From positions 1 to 8,478 of the forward strand of contig SXUH01000352.1 of NCBI GenBank assembly GCA_005791855.1: a stretch of 8,478 nucleotides of DNA, written 5' to 3'. Each line of letters starts with the position of its first letter. Within the stretch, counting starts at the first letter, position 1. Both the position numbers and the translations under genes were made by a program. The DNA is from Bdellovibrionales bacterium (GTDB taxonomy: Bacteria; Bdellovibrionota; Bacteriovoracia; Bacteriovoracales; Bacteriovoracaceae). Shown here piece by piece: positions 1 to 5,123 of this stretch. The notes beneath the pieces were generated by a model, which was not told the origin of the DNA, searched no databases, and worked only from the letters and a program-made list of their open reading frames with translations.

Positions 1-657
1 GCCGAGAAGCACGTGAAGAACATCAACGCGGGCCTCTTCACCTACCCGGTGCTGATGGCCGCGGACATCCTCCTCTACCAGGCGGACCTCGTTCCGGTGG
101 GGGAGGACCAGCGGCAGCACCTCGAGCTCTGCCGGGACATCGTCGGGTTCTTCGAGAACAAGTACAAGCCGGGGGTGTTCAAGATGCCGGACGCCTACAT
201 CGGAAAGTCCGGCGCCCGGATCATGTCGCTGCAGGAGCCGGAGAAGAAGATGTCGAAGTCCGATGAGAACGACAAGAACTTCGTCTCCATCATCGACGAC
301 TCGAAGAAGATCGAGAAGAAGATCAAGTCGGCCGCGACCGACTCCGGGACGGAGATCCGGTACGACCCGGAGGCCAAGGCCGGGCTCTCGAACCTCCTCA
401 CGATCTACTCGGTGCTGAGCGGGAAGACCGTGGAGCAGCTCGAGGCGGACTACCAGGGCAAGATGTACGGCCACCTCAAGGTCGACCTCGCGGACCTCGT
501 CGTCCAGACCCTGAAGCCGGTGCGGGAGAAGTACGACGACCTGATGAGGAACAAGGACCACCTGGACGCGCTCATGCGCGCGGGGTCCCGGCGCGCCCAG
601 GAGCGGGCCCGGGCCACCCTCGACCACGTCTACGAGACCGTGGGCCTCTGCCGCTAG
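1..657 (+). CDS. trpS: Tryptophanyl-tRNA synthetase, 3' part (5' end outside window)
   Basis: This cytoplasmic class I aminoacyl-tRNA synthetase charges tRNA-Trp with tryptophan. The frame is open from base 1, so the gene enters from the left. About 218 residues are visible out of a usual 330 or so; the Rossmann-fold start with the HIGH-type signature is missing. Visible hallmarks are the stretch around GLFTYPVLMAADILLY, the VPVGEDQ-QHLEL motif that follows, SGARIMSL, and the KMSKS signature at bases 247-261. The C-terminal helical part contains GKMYGHLK and ends in VYETVGL, as in bacterial TrpS. The GTG at base 13 is an internal Val codon, not a start. The gene ends with TAG directly abutting the TAG stop of the convergent gene. 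The family call is very secure. Confidence 0.97.
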   Translation, partial: AEKHVKNINAGLFTYPVLMAADILLYQADLVPVGEDQRQHLELCRDIVGFFENKYKPGVFKMPDAYIGKSGARIMSLQEPEKKMSKSDENDKNFVSIIDDSKKIEKKIKSAATDSGTEIRYDPEAKAGLSNLLTIYSVLSGKTVEQLEADYQGKMYGHLKVDLADLVVQTLKPVREKYDDLMRNKDHLDALMRAGSRRAQERARATLDHVYETVGLCR

Positions 658-660
658 CTA
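655..660. repeat. TAGCTA stop-stop junction 1 (trpS / receiver-HD gene)
   Basis: The TAG stop of trpS (655-657) is followed with no gap by CTA (658-660), the reverse complement of the convergent gene's TAG stop. It is one of three identical junctions. Confidence 0.9.
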
Positions 661-2046
661 CTCCGCTTTCTTCGCGGCCTTGACCTTGTCCTGCCGGATG
701 TCGACGAGGGCGAGGTAGGGTTTCCGGAAGTTGATGTAGTCCCAGCGGCCCCGGTTCTCCTCGAGGTACTCGTCGATGGACGGCACCTCGTTGGTCAGGA
801 CGTAGTGGGCGAGGTCGTTGCTGATGATGAAGATCGCCGAGAGCTGGGAGATCTTGTCCCCCTTGAGGCCCAGCGGGAAGCCCCGGCCGTCCGGGAGCTC
901 GTGGTGCTGCTGGATGATCACCCCGGTGTCGGCCGGCGCGGACTGGAAGAACTTGTTCGCGAGGGCCGCGCACTCCTGCGGGTGCCCGAGGAAGAAGCTC
1001 CGGTCCTCTTCGGTGAGGTCTTCCTTGTTCGTGTTGTACTCGTCGATGTCCCGGATCTGCAGGAGCTTGGGCCGGGCCGCGAGGGTGATGTCGGAGAGGA
1101 CGGAGGCGTAGATGATCTTCTCGTTGGTGACCTTCGAGGAGAGCTTGAGCTTCTCGCAGATGAGCAGGGCGAACATGGAGGTGAGCTCGAGCTTCCGGGA
1201 GAAGAAGGCGAAGTAGTTGGGCATGTTCATGAGGTGCGAGAGGAAGAGGTCGATGCGCTTCTCCTTGATCACCTTGGACTTCATCTTCTCGATGGACTCC
1301 TGGAGGATCCGCTGGAACTCGTCGTCGATGAAGATCTCCTCGTGGATCCGGATGATCCGCTGCTCGAACTGGCTCTCGGGAGAGTCGGTGGCTTCCTTGA
1401 GGATGAACTTGAAGTTGTTGGCCTTGAGGAAGACCTTGATCTGCCGCTGGATCTGGGTGACCACGGACTCGGCGGTGGAGCGCTTGAGGAAGAGGTACTG
1501 GATGCCCCGGCCGTGGTACTTCATGAGGTCCTCGCCGGTGATCTTGTCGTCTTCCTTGAAGATGTGGACGAACTTGTCCGCGCTCAGGCGGATGTAGAGG
1601 TTCTTCCGGATGCCGTCGAAGCGGATCAGGAAGTTGATGGCGATCCGGCAGTACGGCGAGACGTTGAGCAGGTCCCGGGACGGGGTCCGGGCGCAGATGT
1701 GGCTGATGATCCCCAGGGGGACCTCGTCTTTCTTCAGGACCTTGTAGCCGGTGTCCGCTTCGAACTTCTTGATGTTCTGGGCGTACTCCGGGTGGCAGAG
1801 GATGACGGTCTGGAGCTTGGCGTAGAAGGTGAAGTTCCTCCGGAGCTCGTCGATGAACATGGAGAAGGGGTCGTAGTCGTAGACGAGGAAGTCGAAGAGG
1901 CCCTTGTCCTCCTTGAGCTTGGCGATGGCCTGCGAGTCATCGGTGAGGACCTCGACCTCGCAGTGGAGGTAGGCTTCGAGGACGAACTTGAGCATATCGC
2001 TTAGGAAGCCGTCTTTGATCAGCATTAGAATTCGGAGCTTGTGCAA
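658..2046 (-). CDS. Receiver-like plus degenerate HD-GYP-like signalling protein
   Basis: A 462-residue soluble protein. Residues about 4-118 resemble a response-regulator receiver: a beta strand RILMLI, then DFLVYDYDP, where Asp56 occupies the phospho-acceptor position. Residues about 130-215 form a middle region I cannot name. Residues about 290-425 match the HD-GYP fold (cyclic-di-GMP phosphodiesterase family), with HHELPDGRGFP at 381-391 in place of HHE-DG-GYP. The expected LLHDIGK motif reads VLSDITL, so the metal His is Ser318; the later conserved Asp appears as Asn410, and GYP is GFP. Catalysis may therefore be lost and the domain may act as a sensor or binding module. The start is TTG: GAGGAG lies six bases upstream, and the first ATG (codon 8) would cut into the first receiver strand. 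The HD-GYP call rests on motif reading only. Confidence 0.85.
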   Translation of the reverse strand: MHKLRILMLIKDGFLSDMLKFVLEAYLHCEVEVLTDDSQAIAKLKEDKGLFDFLVYDYDPFSMFIDELRRNFTFYAKLQTVILCHPEYAQNIKKFEADTGYKVLKKDEVPLGIISHICARTPSRDLLNVSPYCRIAINFLIRFDGIRKNLYIRLSADKFVHIFKEDDKITGEDLMKYHGRGIQYLFLKRSTAESVVTQIQRQIKVFLKANNFKFILKEATDSPESQFEQRIIRIHEEIFIDDEFQRILQESIEKMKSKVIKEKRIDLFLSHLMNMPNYFAFFSRKLELTSMFALLICEKLKLSSKVTNEKIIYASVLSDITLAARPKLLQIRDIDEYNTNKEDLTEEDRSFFLGHPQECAALANKFFQSAPADTGVIIQQHHELPDGRGFPLGLKGDKISQLSAIFIISNDLAHYVLTNEVPSIDEYLEENRGRWDYINFRKPYLALVDIRQDKVKAAKKAE

Positions 2047-2052
2047 TCTTCT

Positions 2053-2058
2053 CTCCTC
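2053..2058 (-). promoter_or_regulatory. Ribosome binding site deciding a TTG start
   Basis: On the minus strand this reads GAGGAG, followed by the six-base spacer AGAAGA and then TTG at 2046-2044. It supports TTG as the start of the receiver/HD protein, since the ATG at 2025-2023 has no comparable site at the right distance. Confidence 0.7.
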
Positions 2059-2069
2059 GGTTACCTCCG

Positions 2070-2097
2070 ATCATACTGGCCTTTTAGTTTTGGGCAA
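2070..2097 (-). promoter_or_regulatory. Sigma-70-type promoter of the receiver/HD gene
   Basis: Read on the minus strand, TTGCCC (2097-2092) is a -35 box with four of six consensus bases. TATGAT (2075-2070) is a -10 box with five of six. The spacer is 16 bases. Transcription would start near 2063, giving a short leader that contains the GAGGAG ribosome binding site. Confidence 0.55.
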
Positions 2098-2103
2098 CAC
2101 GGG

Positions 2104-2109
2104 TATAAA
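2104..2109 (+). promoter_or_regulatory. Possible -10 box for the Fn3-like/WYL-like pair
   Basis: TATAAA lies 56 bases before the ATG at 2166. The only -35 candidate is a weak TTTTAG at 2082-2087 with a 16-base spacer. It sits back to back with the minus-strand promoter at 2070-2097, so the two would compete for or share polymerase. The call is tentative because the -35 is poor. Confidence 0.35.
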
Positions 2110-2165
2110 TTATCCCTCCGAGAGTTCCGAAGAGGGAACAATACCAACCTCTCCCCCTGAGTAGA

Positions 2166-2549
2166 ATGATCTCCTTTCTGAAAACCCTGCTCGTGCTCGC
2201 GCTGCTGGTGGAGCCGGCCGCCCAGGCCGCGCGCCGGAGGAAGCGGCCCGTCCGCTACCAGGTCTACGATAAGATCACTCTCATCGCCTCTCCCCTCATG
2301 AAGCGCGCGACCGTCGCGGGCCACACCGTGACCTTCACCTGGGACGAGCCGCACTGGGACTTCCGCTACTACCTCGAACTGTACAAACGCGGTCAAAAAA
2401 AGCCGTTCCACACGAAGCTGGTGAGGGGCGGGGTCCGGAAGGTCCGCTTCAAGAAGCAGAAGGCCCAGCTCTTCTGGCGCGTCCGCGCCGTGAGCCGGTA
2501 CGGTAACCGGACGAAGAATAGAAAGATTTTTTTAATTCCCATGAAGTGA
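2166..2549 (+). CDS. Small secreted basic protein with a fibronectin-III-like fold
   Basis: A 127-residue protein with a clear Sec signal peptide: a hydrophobic core (LKTLLVLALLVEP) and a likely cleavage site after AAQA near residue 21. The mature part starts with an Arg/Lys cluster (ARRRKRP) and is strongly basic throughout. Residues about 54-124 look like one Fn3-type beta sandwich: VTFTWDEP, then YYLELYK, then LFWRVRAVSRYGN, then a last strand, the usual pattern of an Fn3 domain in a surface or periplasmic protein. No catalytic residues are evident. The start is fixed by the signal peptide, although no good Shine-Dalgarno is visible (CTGAGTAGA precedes the ATG). The WYL-like gene follows after 22 bases. 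Function is unknown; the fold is inferred from pattern alone. Confidence 0.75.
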   Translation: MISFLKTLLVLALLVEPAAQAARRRKRPVRYQVYDKITLIASPLMKRATVAGHTVTFTWDEPHWDFRYYLELYKRGQKKPFHTKLVRGGVRKVRFKKQKAQLFWRVRAVSRYGNRTKNRKIFLIPMK

Positions 2550-2571
2550 CGAGCAACCCTAAACTCTTCCT

Positions 2572-2868
2572 ATGAAGTGGGAAAGAGAAATCAAGAAAGC
2601 GATCGCGACCCGGAGGAACCTCAAGCTCCTCTACGACGGAGAAGAGCGCATCGTCTCCCCGCACATCTTCGGCACGAGCTCCGCGCACCACCCGCTCCTG
2701 AGCGTCTACCAGCTGAAGAACCTCGACGATCCCTCCATCAAGCCCGAGTGGCGGTCCTTCGACGTGACGAAGATCTCCGCGGTCGAGGTCCTGGAGGAGC
2801 CGATGAAGGTGCGCTACGACTACAACCCGCGGGATCGGAACTTCGAGCAGGTGATCAGCCAGGTCTAG
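2572..2868 (+). CDS. Stand-alone WYL-like domain protein
   Basis: A 98-residue cytoplasmic protein. The order of motifs matches the core of a WYL domain, a ligand-sensing module usually fused to an HTH in transcription regulators: an AI-RRNLKLLY start (residues 10-21), IVSPH at 27-31, LLSVYQL at 42-48, and EWRSFDVTKIS at 59-69, where the Trp-Arg-x-Phe element and the following Ile are typical. No DNA-binding domain is attached, so it may bind a ligand or act with a partner. There is no Shine-Dalgarno before the ATG; TAAACT (2560-2565) ends six bases upstream, which would suit a leaderless transcript. It probably also reads through from the Fn3-like gene 22 bases upstream. Its TAG stop abuts the stop of the convergent transglutaminase gene. 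The domain call is by pattern, not by search. Confidence 0.75.
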   Translation: MKWEREIKKAIATRRNLKLLYDGEERIVSPHIFGTSSAHHPLLSVYQLKNLDDPSIKPEWRSFDVTKISAVEVLEEPMKVRYDYNPRDRNFEQVISQV

Positions 2869-2871
2869 CTA
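2866..2871. repeat. TAGCTA stop-stop junction 2 (WYL-like / transglutaminase)
   Basis: The TAG stop of the WYL-like gene abuts the reverse-complemented TAG stop of the transglutaminase gene. Flanking bases extend the palindrome to CTAGCTAG (2865-2872). Confidence 0.9.
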
Positions 2872-3933
2872 GTCGTCGAGGAGCCGGGCGAGGTCGCTGA
2901 ACATTCCGGCGTAGGCTTCGGGCTTCGCCTTGAGCCAGAGGAAGTCGGGCCTGTCCTTCGAGACCCACTCGCCGCCGATGATGTCTCCGTAGGTGTTGAG
3001 CTCGAGGTCGTACTCGAAGTCCCGGGAGCGGAAGCGCTGGTTGAGGGTTCCGTTGGTGGCCTCCCAGGTGCTCGCGACCTCGGTGGAAAACCACACCGTG
3101 GTCTTCAGGCGGACCACGACCTCGGTCCCGTAGGCGGAGCGGACGGCGGGCCTTGCGTACCCGACGACCGTCGAGGCGTAGCTCTGGATCGGGTGGTTCC
3201 AGACCTGGCTCGTGGATTCCATGTCTCCGATGAAGCCCCGGTTCTGGAGCCCGATCATGTTGGCCAGGACGATGTGGAAGGCGCCGGCGTTGAGGTCGTT
3301 GTTACACTGGGTTGTGGTGGAGGCGTTGTCCTGGAAACAGCGAAGGCCCATCTGGTGAGTCGTCGCCACGTTGAACCCGTGGGCGTAGTAGTAGCTCAGG
3401 AGCCCCTTGATGTCCGCCGAGCCAAAGGGGATCTCCACGCCGTCGGGGTTCCGGAGCGTCTTCGGCAGCGGTTCGTTGTGGTTGATGGTCGCCGGCGCCC
3501 AGCCGTGGCAGATCCCTTCCCAGATGAGCGCGTCCTTGTTAGCGAGCTTCGCCACTTCGGCCTTCAGTGGGTAGTCGTAGCGCCCGCGGAGGAGGTCGTA
3601 CTTTTCGCTCGGGGAGAGCTCGCTGATGTCCCGGGGAGGCATGCGGAGGAGTTCGTCCCGCGTGGGAGACTTCAGGTCGAAGCCGGTCTTGACCCGTGCG
3701 TTCCACCGGTAGTTGATGTTCCCGTCCCGCAGTGGCCAGTAGTCGCCGGACCAGTACTTCTTCCCATCGGTGATCCTCCCGGAGAGGGGAAGGTAGGAGA
3801 AGAGGTAGACGAAGTCCGAGCGCATGATGAGAGGGTCGGAGACCTTGTTCCAGGCTTCGTCGATCTCGAGGGGAGAAGCCGCGAGGTTCAAGGACTTAAG
3901 TACAAGGAAGAGAATGACGAGGAACTTTTTCAT
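2869..3933 (-). CDS. Secreted transglutaminase of the Phytophthora elicitor (GP42) type
   Basis: A 354-residue exported protein with a signal peptide: MKKFLVILFLVLKSLNLAAS, cleaved around residues 18-20. It resembles the transglutaminase elicitor family (Pfam TGase_elicitor), known from oomycete GP42 cell-wall proteins and some marine bacteria. Such enzymes cross-link Gln and Lys side chains. The likely catalytic Cys142 sits in WEGICHGWAPA. The likely His220 is in NAGAFHIVLAN. The Asp is probably Asp237 in GDMESTSQVWNHP. The C-terminal part holds GGEWVSKDRPDFLW, also seen in this family. No membrane anchor follows, so periplasmic or extracellular action is expected. A GGAG sits six bases before the ATG inside a hairpin. 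The upstream DUF393 gene could be co-transcribed across a 77-base gap. Family confidence is high; the exact triad Asp is inferred. Confidence 0.85.
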   Translation of the reverse strand: MKKFLVILFLVLKSLNLAASPLEIDEAWNKVSDPLIMRSDFVYLFSYLPLSGRITDGKKYWSGDYWPLRDGNINYRWNARVKTGFDLKSPTRDELLRMPPRDISELSPSEKYDLLRGRYDYPLKAEVAKLANKDALIWEGICHGWAPATINHNEPLPKTLRNPDGVEIPFGSADIKGLLSYYYAHGFNVATTHQMGLRCFQDNASTTTQCNNDLNAGAFHIVLANMIGLQNRGFIGDMESTSQVWNHPIQSYASTVVGYARPAVRSAYGTEVVVRLKTTVWFSTEVASTWEATNGTLNQRFRSRDFEYDLELNTYGDIIGGEWVSKDRPDFLWLKAKPEAYAGMFSDLARLLDD

Positions 3934-3936
3934 GGG

Positions 3937-3952
3937 CGCTCCGATGGGAGCG
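3937..3952 (-). promoter_or_regulatory. Hairpin sequestering the transglutaminase ribosome binding site
   Basis: On the minus strand CGCTCC-CATC-GGAGCG is a perfect six-base-pair, GC-rich stem with a four-base loop. It ends three bases before the ATG. The 3' arm contains the GGAG Shine-Dalgarno, so the folded leader would hide it. Confidence 0.6.
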
Positions 3953-3966
3953 GAAGATACAATAGA

Positions 3967-3988
3967 ACTGTGCGTAGTGCATAGTATA
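3967..3988 (-). promoter_or_regulatory. Likely promoter -10 and overlapping dyad of the transglutaminase gene
   Basis: On the minus strand TATACT (3988-3983) matches the -10 consensus at five of six positions; the -35 region is weak. Directly at the expected transcription start lies an inverted repeat, plus-strand ACTGTGC-GTAGT-GCATAGT (3967-3985), with 7-base arms and one mismatch. A dyad placed on the start point is the usual position of a repressor operator. Confidence 0.45.
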
Positions 3989-4010
3989 AAAACAAGGCGC
4001 GCAGCGAAAA

Positions 4011-4409
4011 CTAAAGCACAAATCGCTTTCTTTCTTCTGGGGTAGGGAGGCGGCAGGACTCTTTCTTACCAAAAATCTTATAGCGGTGTTCGGCCACCAG
4101 ATCATAGACAGAATCTCGAAGCCCGGTGGGGAGGTAGCGAGCGATGGAGAGGACTCCCCACACTCCTCCGAGGATGCTCAGGACCTTCATCACCGCCGCC
4201 GACTTGGTGAGGACCTGGCCGTCGACCTTCACGGCGACGGAATTGAGGTTCGTCACCAGCTCCGGCGGGAGCTGGGCCCGGGCGAAGTCACTCTGGAGGG
4301 GGGAGAACTTGAACTTCTCTCCCTTGTCGATGGACATGATGAAGTCCACGAAGCCGTTGCACAGTCCGCACACCCCGTCGAAGAAAATTATCCCTTCCTC
4401 AGTTTTCAT
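4011..4409 (-). CDS. DCC family (DUF393) thiol-disulfide oxidoreductase-like protein
   Basis: A 132-residue protein of the DCC/DUF393 (YuxK-like) family, a thioredoxin-fold group thought to act on thiols and disulfides. The family signature is at the N-terminus: IIFFDGVCGLCNGF, with Asp11, Cys14 and Cys17 forming the D-x-x-C-x-x-C motif. The middle carries FSPLQSDFAR and SAAVMKVLSILGG. The end has the typical YDLVAEHRYKIFG, Cys119 and LPTPEERKRF. Length is normal for the family. No signal peptide is present, so it should be cytoplasmic or membrane-associated. The ATG is preceded by TATAAGAGTGTT, where AAGAG could be a weak ribosome binding site, or TATAAG a -10 box for a near-leaderless transcript. 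It lies upstream of the secreted transglutaminase gene on the same strand, but a functional link is only a guess. Confidence 0.92.
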   Translation of the reverse strand: MKTEEGIIFFDGVCGLCNGFVDFIMSIDKGEKFKFSPLQSDFARAQLPPELVTNLNSVAVKVDGQVLTKSAAVMKVLSILGGVWGVLSIARYLPTGLRDSVYDLVAEHRYKIFGKKESCRLPTPEERKRFVL

Positions 4410-4452
4410 AACACTCTTATACTAGAGATCCGAGGTAAAAGACAGGGGTGGC

Positions 4453-4480
4453 TTGTCATTTGAGGTCGCGAATGCTGAAT
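4453..4480 (+). promoter_or_regulatory. Possible promoter of the DUF6624-tyrS operon
   Basis: TTGTCA (4453-4458) matches the -35 consensus at five of six positions. Sixteen bases later CTGAAT (4475-4480) is only a weak -10. The pair lies 38 bases before the ATG at 4519, in the 109-base gap shared with the divergent DUF393 gene. Confidence 0.35.
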
Positions 4481-4491
4481 GAATCTAGTCC

Positions 4492-4501
4492 GGAAATTTC
4501 C
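4492..4501. repeat. Perfect 10-bp palindrome GGAAATTTCC
   Basis: GGAAATTTCC lies 17 bases before the ATG at 4519 and just downstream of the expected transcription start. It may be a binding site for a dimeric regulator. It is short, so chance occurrence is possible. Confidence 0.35.
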
Positions 4502-4518
4502 ACCGCGCGGAGACGGAG

Positions 4519-5097
4519 ATGAGCCCGCAGTTCTGGGAGGAGAAGCTCGCCCTGATGATCCAGCGGGACCACTCCATGCGAGAGGTCCTCCTGAGCCGCG
4601 GCGTCTTGTCCGACGCCTACCACCCGGAGATGGAGAAGATCCACATCGAGAACGCCAGGAAGCTCGAGGCCCTGATCGAGAAGCACGGGTTCCCGGTCCT
4701 CTCGAACGCCGGCGAGAAAGGGGTGCGGAACTCCTGGCTCATCATCCAGCACGCGATCTCGCTGCCGGACTTCATGCGCGAGTGCCTGACCCAGATGCGG
4801 CTCGCGGCCGCGGCCCAGGACTACGTCCTCGAGCTCATCGCCTACACCGAGGACCGGATCCGCGTCTTCGAAGGCAGGCCCCAGCTCTACGGAACGAACC
4901 TCGACTGGGTCGACGGCGAACTCAAGCTGACTCCGGTGGAGGAGCCGGAGAAGCTGGACCTTCGGAGGAAGTCCTTCGGCCTTCCGCCGATCTCGAAGGT
5001 CCAGACCCAGTATTCCCTGGAGCGGCCTCCGAAGGATGCTGCTAAGAAGAAAAAGGAATACGAAATTTGGCTTCGCAAAACAGGGTGGCGGAGCTAA
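4519..5097 (+). CDS. DUF6624-like protein of unknown function
   Basis: A 192-residue cytoplasmic protein with no signal peptide or membrane segment. Its motif order resembles the DUF6624 family: an N-terminal helix with LALMIQRDHSMRE; NARKLEALIEKHGFPVLSNAG at about residues 45-65; SWLIIQHA at 72-79; a helix with MRLAAAAQ; then EDRIRVFEGRPQLYGT at 111-126; and PEKLDLRRKSFGLPPI near 143-158. The conserved Gln-His-Ala, Asp-Arg-Ile and Gln-x-Tyr-Gly-Thr residues are present. No biochemical role is known to me. The C-terminal tail (about 168-192) is Lys-rich and more AT-rich in codon use than the rest. GGAG at 4509-4512 with a six-base spacer supports the ATG at 4519. tyrS follows 26 bases later on the same strand, so the two are probably one transcript. 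Confidence 0.85.
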   Translation: MSPQFWEEKLALMIQRDHSMREVLLSRGVLSDAYHPEMEKIHIENARKLEALIEKHGFPVLSNAGEKGVRNSWLIIQHAISLPDFMRECLTQMRLAAAAQDYVLELIAYTEDRIRVFEGRPQLYGTNLDWVDGELKLTPVEEPEKLDLRRKSFGLPPISKVQTQYSLERPPKDAAKKKKEYEIWLRKTGWRS

Positions 5098-5111
5098 ACT
5101 GTCAGTCAGCT

Positions 5112-5118
5112 AAAGGAG
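5112..5118 (+). promoter_or_regulatory. Ribosome binding site fixing the tyrS start
   Basis: AAAGGAG stands five bases before the ATG at 5124. It selects that ATG over the in-frame TTG at 5067, which lies inside the upstream gene and would add 19 residues unlike a TyrS N-terminus. Confidence 0.8.
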
Positions 5119-5123
5119 CTCCC

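Noticed and set aside
805..2004. Long plus-strand open frame antisense to the receiver/HD gene, 399 codons
   Set aside because: The product is a low-complexity Val/Leu/Asp/Glu-rich chain, has no ribosome binding site, and mirrors a well-supported gene. Openness is explained by avoidance of TTA, CTA and TCA codons.
2495..2534. CCGGT...ACCGG hairpin followed by a T run near the end of the Fn3-like gene, as a terminator
   Set aside because: The stem is only five base pairs and the T run starts 17 bases after it, inside the coding sequence; this is not a working intrinsic terminator arrangement.
3193..3984. Plus-strand open frame of 263 codons antisense to the transglutaminase gene
   Set aside because: No recognisable domain and no ribosome binding site; the minus-strand gene has a signal peptide and catalytic motifs.
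5067..5123. Upstream TTG start extending TyrS by 19 residues
   Set aside because: It lies within the previous gene, lacks a ribosome binding site, and the ATG at 5124 has AAAGGAG at ideal distance.
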